Source: a virus. Taken from it: DNA of 51,683 nt. Below are positions 21,313 to 30,659 of the stretch, piece after piece (the stretch's first letter is position 1; each line of letters opens with the position of its first letter). The stretch is from IMG/VR virus record IMGVR_UViG_3300028840_004198, positions 1-51,683 of that record, one strand, 5' to 3'. The position numbers and the translations under genes are program-made. The notes below the pieces were generated by a model. It was not told the DNA's origin. It made no database searches and saw nothing but the letters and a program-made list of their open reading frames with translations.

Positions 21313-24300
21313 GTGGAGATATACAACCTGGGAATCGGCCTCACGGTCGTTGACCACGCGACGAAGGCTGTGCAGTCGGTCGACGCCGCGCTGGTCTCGT
21401 TAGCCGAGTCGACCGAGGGGGCGACGAAGGCCGCCGACGGGCTTGACCATGCGTTAGTCGGCGGCTCCGTCGTCCCCTCGCTCGAGGAGGCGGCCGAGAG
21501 CAGCGAGGATCTGACCATCAGGGTCACCGACACGGACATCGCCTTCACCAAGTTCGAAGCGTCCGCCAGGCTGCTCAGCCAATCGCTCGGTCTCGTCGGC
21601 ACCGATCTCAAGAAGCTCCCCAAGTGGATGAGCCAGATCCGCGATGAGCAGGGACGGTTCACCACGATGACGTGGGAGAACATGAACGGGCTCGAGCGTG
21701 TTGCGCTCGGGGCTACCAAGACGGTCAGCTCGTTCAGGGAGCTGCTCAAGGCCGCCTCGGCCGGGTCACCTGTGTTCTCCGCGCTCGGCCGCGAGCTGAA
21801 GGAGAGCGGCGAGGCCATCAGCGGGGTCGCCGAGAGTATCGAGCGCCTCGAGTTCATGGGCCGAGAGGGCGACGTGTTCGTCGAGCTGGAGGACGCGTCC
21901 CGGAAGATGTCGGCCGGCTTCGGCCAAGGCCGCGAGGAGGCTTACCAACTCCGCAGTGAGATGCTCCAGCTGGTCGGTACGACCCAGTTCAGCATCGGCG
22001 AAGTGACCAGAATGACCCAGGGATTGGCGGCGGCCGGCGTCTCCCTGACCGAGCTGTCCGAGGGCCAGCAACAGGCGTTCATCGCCCTCAACGATCTCTA
22101 CGGCGTGAGCGGCCAGGAGATCGCCAAGGCCGATGCCAACATGAGGTCGTTCGGCGGATCGATGGTCGGAGCCCTCGACGACGCCACCAAGTTCCAGACG
22201 GCGTTCCGAATGCCGGGGATGATGGAGCAGCTCCCTGGGGTGATCGACGAGGCGATGAGCGCCACGGTCCAGTTCGGTAAGGCGGTCGTCGGCTCTGGCG
22301 CTGGGATCGTCAAGAGCGTCTCCCAGACGGCTGGCGTTTACGCCAAGGCGTTCGGCAAGACGATGGCTGAGGCTGTACAGGCTGCCCAGCGGACATTCGA
22401 GCGCTTCGCCAAGGCCACGCGGACGCACAGGCGTGTGTTCCTTGGTCTCGAGGACGACTTCGACCCGCTTGCCCAGTCGATGATGATGATCGGTATCAAT
22501 CTCGACGAGGGCGCTCGCATCATGGCAGACGCGCAGAAGGAGCCGCTGGCGTTCGTGGAACGGATGCGCTACGAGCTTGACCGGCTTCCAGACCAGTACG
22601 TTCACGACAGGTTCATGGAGCAACTTCGCGACGAGCTTCCCGAAGAACTCATGCGCGCGATCGAGTACGAGAAGGACTACCTCAAGCTGGTCGATGCGCA
22701 CGCGGAGGCTGAGAGACGACGCGCGCTTGGCGCCGCCGCCGGAACCCAGTCCTTCAAGGAACTAACGGACGGGATGCTCGATACGACGAAAGAACTACAG
22801 AAGATGTGGTTCAACGTCAAGCAGCTCGGCATCGCGTTCCTCACGCAGACCGGCCTGACTGAGGTGCTGAAAGAGACGTTCGGCGGCGCGAAGGACGCGC
22901 TCGCCAGCTTCAACATGCAGGTCCAGGCCCTCATCGAGAGCGATGAGATCAGGGCGTGGGGGGAAGTGATCACTCCCGTCCTGGGCGCGGTCGGCAAGGG
23001 TGTCCTGCTCCTGAGCACGGTGTTCGGTGGGCTGCTGAGCGTGGCCGGGGGCGCGGCGGCGACCTTCGGCAAGCTGCGCATACTCGGTAAGGTGTTCGGC
23101 CCGCTGGGCAAGGTGCTCGGCCGCTTCCCCAGGATCGCCGGAGCACTGAGCAAGGTCGGTCCGCTCTTCTTCAGGATGTTGGGGCCGATCGGTCTCGTTG
23201 TCTCTGGTATCTACGCCGTCATGGACGGCATGGATCGGATGAGTGAGACGCTCTCTGATCCTGATGCAACCGGTGTCGAGAAGTTCCGAGGCGGCTTGGA
23301 AGCGGCGGTCGTCACTGTCGCCAGCTTCTTCGACAACGTCCTGCTGGGCATTCCCGGTTGGCTCGCCGACAAGTTCTTCCCCGAGTTCCGAGATGCCTTC
23401 GACACCGGGTTCGCCAACTGGTTTGCCCAGGCGCACCTCCTCTGGAGCGAGGTGGAGGAGGTATTCGTCGTCGGCGCCACGGAGATCGCGGTCGGCGTTC
23501 TCAACACCATCGACCGGATCATCATCGGTTGGGAGCTGCTGAAGGAGGCCGGAGTCAATGCCTGGAGCTGGCTCCAGGAGAAGGCGCGCGTCGCCGGCGT
23601 GATGATCGCGTCCGAGATCAGCACATCGTTCTCCGGGATGAAGGCCACCATTCTGGAAGTCCTGGCCGGCATCACCGGCGCGCTGACGCCGATGATCTCC
23701 GACGCCCTGGCTACGGTGAAGCAGCTCGTCGAGCCGTTCGCCAGCGTAAGCGATACGGCGGCCTCGATCGTATCCGGGATCACCAAGGCGGAGAACGCGG
23801 TTGCCGGAGTGGGCAACGCGCTGGCTGCTACGGCCGCTACAGCGAGAAAGTCTCATGAGGAGCAATCCGCAGGCTACGAGGACTTGATCAAGACGATCAA
23901 GAAGACGGGCGCGGCCGAGCGAGCGGAACGAACCGAGGCGGTGGACAGGCGCATTCAACAACTTCAAACCGACATGGACGAACGCGAGAGGGCGTCACAG
24001 CTTGCCGAGGCTAGGTACCAAGCGGAGCAGTCCCAACTTGAGCAGACGCTTCATGTGACAAAACAGCGCAAGGAAGAGGCCAAGAGGTTCCTCGGCGAAC
24101 ACAAGAGCGCTGTCGAGAGCGCCATCGTGGAGTTGCAACGTCAGGCAAAGGAGTCTGGTGGCTTCGATGAGTCTCAGCTCCGTGGGGCAGAGTCAGCGCT
24201 CCGCAAGCACATGGAGACCTCGCTCCGCACGTTGACCAGGGGCGTCTCGAAAGGCGAGATCTCCTTCGAGGAGGCGCAGACGAAGCTCGAGGAGGCCCGA

Positions 24301-24558
24301 CAGCGCGGTATGGAAGAGGCCATGCGTGCTCGGGAGGCCAGGAGCGCGGCGGGCGATGTGGCCGACAAGGCCGGCGGGGCTGGCGCTGGGGCCATTCCGG
24401 CGGAGGTCTGGAGGTCGGTTGTCAACCAGCTCGAGGGTCGCGGAGGAGGCGACCAGAAGGTGAAGCTGAACATCAGCTTCCGTGGTGTGGGCGGCGCCTT
24501 CGAGCAAGAGGTAGCTAGAAGAGCATCGGCTGAAGAAGCAGGAGCGGGGACCGGGTAA
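21313..24558 (+). CDS. Tail tape measure protein
   Basis: A 1,081-aa protein, the longest in the tail cluster. It sits directly after the assembly chaperone, has a long helical N-terminal half, hydrophobic Gly/Ala-rich segments in the middle (VLLLSTVFGGLLSVAGGAAA at ~residues 560-580, and another near 640) and a coiled-coil C-terminal third (residues ~860-1010). These are the usual tape-measure features. It sets tail length and helps DNA entry. At about 1.5 angstrom per residue it predicts a tail of roughly 160 nm. The GTG start is supported by the 3-base gap to the previous stop and a following IYNLGIGLTVVDHATKAV that is typical of tape-measure starts. Confidence 0.9.
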   Translation: MEIYNLGIGLTVVDHATKAVQSVDAALVSLAESTEGATKAADGLDHALVGGSVVPSLEEAAESSEDLTIRVTDTDIAFTKFEASARLLSQSLGLVGTDLKKLPKWMSQIRDEQGRFTTMTWENMNGLERVALGATKTVSSFRELLKAASAGSPVFSALGRELKESGEAISGVAESIERLEFMGREGDVFVELEDASRKMSAGFGQGREEAYQLRSEMLQLVGTTQFSIGEVTRMTQGLAAAGVSLTELSEGQQQAFIALNDLYGVSGQEIAKADANMRSFGGSMVGALDDATKFQTAFRMPGMMEQLPGVIDEAMSATVQFGKAVVGSGAGIVKSVSQTAGVYAKAFGKTMAEAVQAAQRTFERFAKATRTHRRVFLGLEDDFDPLAQSMMMIGINLDEGARIMADAQKEPLAFVERMRYELDRLPDQYVHDRFMEQLRDELPEELMRAIEYEKDYLKLVDAHAEAERRRALGAAAGTQSFKELTDGMLDTTKELQKMWFNVKQLGIAFLTQTGLTEVLKETFGGAKDALASFNMQVQALIESDEIRAWGEVITPVLGAVGKGVLLLSTVFGGLLSVAGGAAATFGKLRILGKVFGPLGKVLGRFPRIAGALSKVGPLFFRMLGPIGLVVSGIYAVMDGMDRMSETLSDPDATGVEKFRGGLEAAVVTVASFFDNVLLGIPGWLADKFFPEFRDAFDTGFANWFAQAHLLWSEVEEVFVVGATEIAVGVLNTIDRIIIGWELLKEAGVNAWSWLQEKARVAGVMIASEISTSFSGMKATILEVLAGITGALTPMISDALATVKQLVEPFASVSDTAASIVSGITKAENAVAGVGNALAATAATARKSHEEQSAGYEDLIKTIKKTGAAERAERTEAVDRRIQQLQTDMDERERASQLAEARYQAEQSQLEQTLHVTKQRKEEAKRFLGEHKSAVESAIVELQRQAKESGGFDESQLRGAESALRKHMETSLRTLTRGVSKGEISFEEAQTKLEEARQRGMEEAMRAREARSAAGDVADKAGGAGAGAIPAEVWRSVVNQLEGRGGGDQKVKLNISFRGVGGAFEQEVARRASAEEAGAGTG

Positions 24559-24866
24559 TGGCGAGTCCGATCAGACGAAACCAGAGGGGTCCGCTTCGCT
24601 TCGCTACCCTCGTCAAGTACGAGGAGGCGATCTGGTGGGACAAGACCAGGCCACCAGCTGTCGGGGCGCACCTGGACGACCACGAGTACATCGTTCACTA
24701 CCTCGATCGGCCGGACAGTCTCGCCTACGAGGAGCTGGGCGACGACGCGACCGGCCACCTCATCATGCTCCGCAACGACATGCGGCTCTGGCCGAACGAC
24801 TTCGTTCCGGGGATGCGCATCCAGATCCCAACTAGGCTCAGTCTCGGTGAGCGAGGACTCCTCTAG
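24558..24866 (+). CDS. LysM-type baseplate protein (gpX/gp53-like)
   Basis: A 102-aa protein. EYIVHYLDRPDSLAYEELGD, LIMLRNDMRLWPNDF and PGMRIQIPT are the three parts of a LysM-like unit as used in phage tail proteins P2 gpX and T4 gp53, which fasten hub to wedge. The order EYxV - DRPDxLAYExLGD - IMLRND - PGxxIxIP is very well kept. It overlaps the tape-measure stop (TAATG), and the hub gene starts on its own stop (TAGTG). Peptidoglycan binding is not implied for this variant. Confidence 0.8.
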   Translation: MASPIRRNQRGPLRFATLVKYEEAIWWDKTRPPAVGAHLDDHEYIVHYLDRPDSLAYEELGDDATGHLIMLRNDMRLWPNDFVPGMRIQIPTRLSLGERGLL

Positions 24867-26380
24867 TGGGCAAAAAGGGCCTCTCCAGTCCGTTTGCCGG
24901 CGCAGAGGGAGCGGGCGACTTCTTTGCGCCGTTCTTTACGCTGAAGTTCCTCACCGTGGAGCAGCTCGAGGGGAACGTCAACGTCGATGGTGAGCAGGTT
25001 GGCGGTAATGAGTCACAACCTATTCCAGAGTCTACTGGGGCGACGAAAAGTGGGACCATTACTGGGGTATTCGACTACAGCAACACGATGCGTAGCTTCT
25101 CGCCGTCAATCGAAATCACGATGGAGGGCGGTGCTTTTTCTCAGGCATCGGTCACGATAGAACCACCATTCGCCGATGCCGTCATGATCGTCGACGATCG
25201 AGTGATCCAGAGGAATGGTGTCATGGTGATCGAGTGGGGGTGGCTCCCGAGCAATAGTTACGGGAAGAGGCTCACCAGCGACACTCACATCTTCTCGATT
25301 ATGAAGCCGGGTCTGGAGATGTCGAGCACCGACATTCGGATCACGATCAGGGGAGTTGATCTGTTCGCCAACAGTGGGATTGAGCGCCAGCCGACAGAAA
25401 GTTACGCGCGATCCAAGAACGCCGCGTCGAAAGCGACGGTCGACGGTACGTTCCCGACCGATCTCAGCATTCTGCGCCATATTGCAAGTAAGACCAAGCA
25501 GACAGTGGATGAGGCGATGGTCTCGGCCGATTCACCGCTGAGAGCGCAACGACCGCTCAACAAGTCGGAGCCAGAGCTTCTTGAGCAAAATGAATGCGAC
25601 TGGCTGCTCTTCAGGCGAATCTGCGACGAGAACAGGTGTTCGTTTTACGTGCTCGGCGACAAAGTGATCGTCGGCGACATGAACAAGATCAAAGGGGAGG
25701 AGGCGTCCTACACGCTGGTGTTCATGCAGCAGCCGGTCAGCGATCGACATCTTCCCATGACAGCGTTCTCCACGAGGGCAGAGGAGACGATGTTCTCTAC
25801 ACCAGCTGGTAGGGGCATAATTCATCTCCATGCCGACCCGGATACGGGAGAGACAAGCTCGGAGAAGCACGACCCGTTGTTGATGGCTGACGAGGTGCAC
25901 ACCGGCTCGTTGAACCAGGCTGGTGCGGCGAACGCGGATGGTCTCACCTACCAGGTAGACGAATCTACCCAGGTGGTTTCGCAACCGGCTTTCGGCCCTA
26001 ACGACACCGGGAAGGTGGTCGGATCTCCCCACGGTGCGCCAAATCGGGATGAGAACGCCAAGCGTCTGGTTCGGGATGCCAATACCTGGATGAATACGAA
26101 GGCTACTGCTACGGTTCTCGGCCACCCGCACCTGGTTCCGATGATGATCGTAAACGTGGAGTGCGGAAGTTCTATTTTCAGCGGGGCCTATCGAATCATC
26201 AAAGCTGTTCACCGGATCGGGATGGACGGCTACGAGACCGACCTGGAACTCGTCAGGGAATCGGCCAGCGGCGACAAGAACGTGGGGCGGGGGAAGGTCC
26301 CGCTTACTGGAGGCAAGTCCCCTCCAACCAGATCTGGTTCCGGCGAGGGAGTCGAACCAGATACAGAGGCGGCGGTGTGA
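24866..26380 (+). CDS. Baseplate hub protein, gpD/gp27-like
   Basis: A 504-aa protein with the gpD-type order: an N-terminal beta barrel (TGVFDYSNTMRSFSPSIEITM, then ITIRGVDLFANSG) and a second barrel after a helical joint (LRHIASKTKQ to FRRICDENRCSFYVLGDKVIV). The C-terminal part (YRIIKAVHRIGMDGYETDLELVRE) is the usual closing strand pair. Hub trimers form the socket for the spike encoded next. The start overlaps the LysM gene stop (TAGTG) and its TGA overlaps the spike gene start (ATGA). The last ~45 residues look disordered. Confidence 0.8.
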   Translation: MGKKGLSSPFAGAEGAGDFFAPFFTLKFLTVEQLEGNVNVDGEQVGGNESQPIPESTGATKSGTITGVFDYSNTMRSFSPSIEITMEGGAFSQASVTIEPPFADAVMIVDDRVIQRNGVMVIEWGWLPSNSYGKRLTSDTHIFSIMKPGLEMSSTDIRITIRGVDLFANSGIERQPTESYARSKNAASKATVDGTFPTDLSILRHIASKTKQTVDEAMVSADSPLRAQRPLNKSEPELLEQNECDWLLFRRICDENRCSFYVLGDKVIVGDMNKIKGEEASYTLVFMQQPVSDRHLPMTAFSTRAEETMFSTPAGRGIIHLHADPDTGETSSEKHDPLLMADEVHTGSLNQAGAANADGLTYQVDESTQVVSQPAFGPNDTGKVVGSPHGAPNRDENAKRLVRDANTWMNTKATATVLGHPHLVPMMIVNVECGSSIFSGAYRIIKAVHRIGMDGYETDLELVRESASGDKNVGRGKVPLTGGKSPPTRSGSGEGVEPDTEAAV

Positions 26381-27672
26381 TGGGACCGTTCTTCCGTTTC
26401 ATCAAGAATATTCGCTCGCACGGCATGGAGTACGCCACAGGCCGGCACTACTCGAAGTATCAGGCGACTGTGGTGAACACGGAGGATCCGCAGGGGCAGG
26501 GACGTGTCAAGGTCAGCTGCGAGCAGGTAACCGGCCGCAAGGGCGAGCTGAGTCTCTGGGCGTATCCCAGCTCCGACTTCGCCGGCCCAGACAAGGGGAG
26601 CTTCTTCCCTCCCAACAAGGACGACAAGGTCTGGGTCTGGTTCGATCGCGGCGACCTTCGTGTGCCCATGTTCTCTGGGTCCTGGTGGGGGAACCGGAAC
26701 CAGGATAGGAGCGCGGCCGGCTCCCAGGTGCCGCAGGAGTTCGCGACCCAGGGCGGCGAGCCCACGAAGCGCGGGATCAAGACGAAGGCCGGCCACGGGC
26801 TCTTGTTCGAGGACAAGGACAACGAACAGAAGGTCGAACTGTGGACCGGGGCGCAGGGCGGAGCCGGTACTGCGGCGACCCGGCACCACCAGGTGCTCCT
26901 CTCCGACAAGACCAACGAGGAGCAGATCGTCGTCTCCTCGTTCAAGGGCCACACCTCCAGCTGGATCGACATCACCGGCCAGGAGGCGATCGAGCACAAG
27001 TCGGCGAAGGGCCACTTCATCAAGATCAGCGACGCTCAGGACAACATCGTCATCCAACTCGTGAACGGCAGCACGATCAGGATCGACACGAATCCCAGCA
27101 AGATCACCGTCCAGACAGTCGGCCAGCAGAAGGCCGAGTTCATCGATTCGCCGGCCTCGATCAACGTGCAGGACGCGAACGGCAACATCGTCAACCTGTC
27201 GCCAGCCGGCGTGAGTGTGACGGCGCCGGCGCTGGTCAACGTGCAGGCCGGGGGTGCGGCTAACGTGACGGCCGGCGGCGCCGCGACCGTGACGGCCGCA
27301 GGTCTGCTGTCGCTCACCGGCTCAGGTCTGACAATGGTGAGTTCTGGCGGGGCGCCGACCCAGATCACCGGCGGTGGCGCCGCGAACGAGACGTTCGCCG
27401 GTGTCAGAACATCGCAGGACGCTGGAGTGCTTCACACGTCCATCGGTCCGTGGATCGTTACCGGTGCGGGAATCCAGCTCAACTCGTCGCTCGGGCCTGG
27501 GACCTGCTTGGTGGGGACGCTCGGGGTCAAGTACCGTCTCGTCGATGAGCGCTTCTTCGATTACCTGGAGAACCACACTCATCTGAACGGCAACGCTGGC
27601 GGACCTACCGGTAAGCCGATTCAGCCGGTCGTGCCGGCCGCCATGTCCACCGCCGCGCTGAGGGGCAACTGA
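26380..27672 (+). CDS. Tail spike/hub protein, gp5/gpV-like without lysozyme domain
   Basis: A 430-aa protein. The N-terminal OB fold is clear (YQATVVNTEDPQGQGRVKVS and, later, DKVWVWFDRGDLRVPMFSGSWWG). No lysozyme domain follows. The middle and C-terminal parts (residues ~250-360) are short Val/Thr/Ala/Gly repeats (VNVQAGGAANVTAGGAATV) expected of a triple beta-helix needle. A His-Thr-His motif (ENHTHLNG) near the end may bind a metal at the tip. The ATG at 26380 overlaps the hub stop (ATGA), so the longer upstream reading is rejected. It pierces the outer cell surface during contraction. Confidence 0.85.
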   Translation: MGPFFRFIKNIRSHGMEYATGRHYSKYQATVVNTEDPQGQGRVKVSCEQVTGRKGELSLWAYPSSDFAGPDKGSFFPPNKDDKVWVWFDRGDLRVPMFSGSWWGNRNQDRSAAGSQVPQEFATQGGEPTKRGIKTKAGHGLLFEDKDNEQKVELWTGAQGGAGTAATRHHQVLLSDKTNEEQIVVSSFKGHTSSWIDITGQEAIEHKSAKGHFIKISDAQDNIVIQLVNGSTIRIDTNPSKITVQTVGQQKAEFIDSPASINVQDANGNIVNLSPAGVSVTAPALVNVQAGGAANVTAGGAATVTAAGLLSLTGSGLTMVSSGGAPTQITGGGAANETFAGVRTSQDAGVLHTSIGPWIVTGAGIQLNSSLGPGTCLVGTLGVKYRLVDERFFDYLENHTHLNGNAGGPTGKPIQPVVPAAMSTAALRGN

Positions 27673-28052
27673 TGGCCACGATCAAGGGGCTCTACGGACC
27701 GATCCGATTCACGTCCAGGGGCTACCCGGAGGCGGCCACCGATCTCGCCCTTCTGGAGATCTCGATCAAGACGATCCTCAAGACGGGAATCGGGGAGCGC
27801 GTGCGCCGGCCGCTGTTCGGATCCGGGCTCAAGAGGCTCCTGTTCTCCAACCTGTCCCGGTCTACAGTGTTGCGAGCGAAGGTGGAGGCCAGGCGGGCGA
27901 TCGAGCAGTGGGAGCCCCGAGTCGTGGTGGACGAGATTCTCGTATCGAGCCAAGACAGTAGAATCGTGCTCGAAGTCGTCTGGCGCCAGCGAGGGTCGAT
28001 CGGTGACGCCAGGCGGACCCAGATTCCGTTCGACGCGGCGGGGGCACGATGA
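27672..28052 (+). CDS. Baseplate wedge protein, gp25-like
   Basis: A 126-aa protein with the gp25/W-type pattern: a helical start (AATDLALLEISIKTILKTGIGER), a basic R-PLFGSGL turn and a C-terminal two-strand hairpin (EILVSSQDSRIVLEVVWR). The RxPLFGxxL signature is diagnostic for gp25-like proteins, which nucleate the sheath on the baseplate. It overlaps the spike and J-type genes by 1 and 4 bases. Confidence 0.85.
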   Translation: MATIKGLYGPIRFTSRGYPEAATDLALLEISIKTILKTGIGERVRRPLFGSGLKRLLFSNLSRSTVLRAKVEARRAIEQWEPRVVVDEILVSSQDSRIVLEVVWRQRGSIGDARRTQIPFDAAGAR

Positions 28053-29665
28053 GCAACGGCATTTCGCTGAGCGCGACCGCGCGGGACTTGGTTCGGTCCG
28101 GCCTCTTCGGCAAGGACTTCGAGACCAACCGCGACGAGATCATCTCGTTCCTCCAGCTCCGCTTCGGGGACGAGGTGGCGAGCAACATCGTGGCCTCCGA
28201 GCAGGGCATCGTCCTGATCGAGATGTTCGCCTTCGGCCTCTCCACAATGAACTGGTACGGGGATCGGCAGGCGGACGACACCAACCTGCGCGATGTGCGC
28301 CTGCGAGCTGCGGCTGTCACGATCGCCCGCCAGCTGGGCTACAAGCCGGCGGCGGCTGTTCCTCCAGCCGTGCGTATCACGATGACGTTAGCCGCCCCGG
28401 CCCCGAGCCGGTTCACGATCGAGAAGGGCCGCAAGCTCCAGGGGCCGAGCGGTCTGATCTTCGAGGTCGTAGACGAGACCATCTTCGACGTCGGAGAGTC
28501 GGGTCCCAAGGAGTTCGACGCTCGGCAGGGAGAGTCGCTCGAGTCGGTCTTCGTGTCCACCGGCGAGCCGGCACAGACCTTCACGATCACCAACGTCCCA
28601 GACGGGTTCTCGATCGCCCAGGATAGTCCACAGCTCTGGGTGTCCAACGTCGAGTGGGACGAAAGCCGCTTCCTGGAGTTCGAGCAGACCAACCAGTTCG
28701 AGTTTCAGTACGGGTTCTCGCCGCCGCGCGCGGTGCTCGGCGACGGAATCGCTGGGAACATCCCCCTGAAGGACGCCGAGCTGCGCTGGCGGTTCTTCGT
28801 GACCAGCGGTACCAGCGGTTCCGTTCCGGCAAACACGGTGACAGCCTTCATGGAACCCATCGTGGCCGGCACGACGCTGGTCGAGGCGACCCTGACACAC
28901 GACGAGCCCTCCACGCCGGGGTCCGACCGGGAGACGATCAACTCGATCAAGGTGAACGCGCGCCTGGTCTTCCAGTCAGCCCAGCGCGCGGTCACCCAGG
29001 ACGACCTGGACGGCTGGATCAACTCCTTCTCCGACCCGACCTGGGGCAGTGTGGCGATTGGGCGCGCGACCACGCCCAGGGGCGTGGAGCAGGACGCCGA
29101 GGCCCTCACGATTCTCGAGGAGATGACGAACGCCGGCGTCCCGCAGGACACCATCGACCGGCTCTACAACTACTGGGACCGGGTCTTGGCCTCGAACGGC
29201 CAGACGGAGATCATCCTGGCCCAGATCCTCGCCGAGGACGACGTCGGACGATACGTGACTGCTCCGGTCGGCCTGGCCGAGGCGCTGGAAGCGTTCCTCG
29301 ACGAGAAGGCAGTCAGCACAGCCAAGGTCCACGTCACCGACGGCTCCGTCAACCTCCTCTCGGTCGACCTGACGGTGTCGATCACGACGACCGAGGACTA
29401 TGCCAGCCAGGAGCAGAAGGAGACTGTGGCGGCCGAGGTTCGGTCCCAGCTCGAGAGCGAGCTTCTGGGCAGGGCCTACGGGACGTCGATCCGCATCAGC
29501 GACATCTACCAGCTGATCAACAGCATCACCGGGGTGGACTGGAGCCACGCCGCCATCACCGGCGATACCGAGTCGCTGGGCCGGGTCAACAGCTTCGGCG
29601 ACCTGGAGATCGAGGACTTCGAGGTGATCACCATGGGCGAGATCCCGGCGGTCACGGTGCAGTAG
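28049..29665 (+). CDS. Baseplate J/gp6-like wedge protein
   Basis: A 538-aa protein. The N-terminal segment SFLQLRFGDEVASNIVASEQGIVLIEMFAFGLSTMNWYG, later a conserved region around VHVTDGSVNLLSVDLTVSI, and the C-terminal ITGVDWSHAAITGD follow the J/gp6 pattern of wedge proteins that ring the hub and hold the sheath. J-type genes normally follow gp25, as here. The start overlaps the gp25-like gene by 4 bases. The last residues have the typical basic-free end, -VITMGEIPAVTV, without a fused domain. Confidence 0.85.
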   Translation: MSNGISLSATARDLVRSGLFGKDFETNRDEIISFLQLRFGDEVASNIVASEQGIVLIEMFAFGLSTMNWYGDRQADDTNLRDVRLRAAAVTIARQLGYKPAAAVPPAVRITMTLAAPAPSRFTIEKGRKLQGPSGLIFEVVDETIFDVGESGPKEFDARQGESLESVFVSTGEPAQTFTITNVPDGFSIAQDSPQLWVSNVEWDESRFLEFEQTNQFEFQYGFSPPRAVLGDGIAGNIPLKDAELRWRFFVTSGTSGSVPANTVTAFMEPIVAGTTLVEATLTHDEPSTPGSDRETINSIKVNARLVFQSAQRAVTQDDLDGWINSFSDPTWGSVAIGRATTPRGVEQDAEALTILEEMTNAGVPQDTIDRLYNYWDRVLASNGQTEIILAQILAEDDVGRYVTAPVGLAEALEAFLDEKAVSTAKVHVTDGSVNLLSVDLTVSITTTEDYASQEQKETVAAEVRSQLESELLGRAYGTSIRISDIYQLINSITGVDWSHAAITGDTESLGRVNSFGDLEIEDFEVITMGEIPAVTVQ

Positions 29666-29675
29666 GAGAGACGAG

Positions 29676-30659
29676 ATGGCCGATCTCACCCCGCGTCTTT
29701 CGATACCGGTCCCCTCGGAGTTCGAGGAGCCCTACTACGAAACGTCCCGTGACGGGTCGCTGGCCGTGGACGCCATCGGCTACAGCAATGCCGAGAACAG
29801 CCAGCTCCAGTTCCTCTCCGCCGGCACGGTCGGGTGGGACACCACCGGAGCGCCGCCGAACGGGCTGGTTTACTGGACCCACGACATCGAGGTCACCGGG
29901 TTCTCTACCACGTTCGAGGCTTACATCGCCGGCGGAGCATCGGCGGAGCTGCAAGACGGGGAGGTGCTGTTCTTCATCCTTCCGCGCGCGCTTAGCACGA
30001 GGACGGAGCTGACGCTCTACCGCAGCAACCGGATCTATCTCGAGGGGACGCGGCTCCCGGATCTGCGGCTGTTCTGCGCCCGGGTGGGGGACAAGCTCTA
30101 CTTCCAGAACGGCCTCAGCCTCAAGGACGGCCAGGAGGGTGAGCTGTTCGGCGGCGGCCTGTTCCCCGAGTCGCTGCTTCCGCTTCACCAGCACGAGCCT
30201 GCGCTCGTCATCCAGCCGTCCTCGGCCGGCGTCTCTGCGCTCGACGCCGGCATTACCGCCCCGGATCTGGTCCGGGTGGACGTCTACCGGAACGGGCAGC
30301 TCATCGCCGCGCCCGACGACTACTCGGTCAACCTGGGGACCGGGATCGTGAACCTCGTCATCGCGACGGTCCACGGGAGTGAGCGCTTCGTTATCCTGCG
30401 TGAGACCCGTGACCCGATCTCGCTCGTGCTGGGCCACTCGCACCTCACTCCGCTCGTGATCAAGCCGGCCCCGGCCACGGCACTGCTCGACATGCTCGTG
30501 ACCGCCCCGGTGCTGGACGACGTGGACCTGTTCCGTGGTGGCGCCATCCTGGTCGATCCCGACGACTACACGCTCGACACCGGGACCGGCTTCGTCACGC
30601 TCGTGACCCCGACCGGGGTGGGCGAGGTCTTTGTAGCTCACAGGAGGATCAACGTCTAA
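29676..30659 (+). CDS. Baseplate-associated protein with two C-terminal beta repeats
   Basis: A 327-aa protein between J- and I-type genes. Its end carries two repeats of one unit, VDVYRNGQLIAAPDDYSVNLGTG (residues ~205-227) and VDLFRGGAILVDPDDYTLDTGTG (~287-309), each followed by a strand ending in a V-plus-basic pair. This (Y/F)RxG-L--PDDY-L--GTG unit is common in phage fibre proteins. A small H-Q-H/HSH box lies before each unit (LHQHEPALVI, LGHSHLTPLVI). The ribosome site is GGAGAGACGAG. A wedge-to-fibre connector is a reasonable guess, no more. Confidence 0.6.
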   Translation: MADLTPRLSIPVPSEFEEPYYETSRDGSLAVDAIGYSNAENSQLQFLSAGTVGWDTTGAPPNGLVYWTHDIEVTGFSTTFEAYIAGGASAELQDGEVLFFILPRALSTRTELTLYRSNRIYLEGTRLPDLRLFCARVGDKLYFQNGLSLKDGQEGELFGGGLFPESLLPLHQHEPALVIQPSSAGVSALDAGITAPDLVRVDVYRNGQLIAAPDDYSVNLGTGIVNLVIATVHGSERFVILRETRDPISLVLGHSHLTPLVIKPAPATALLDMLVTAPVLDDVDLFRGGAILVDPDDYTLDTGTGFVTLVTPTGVGEVFVAHRRINV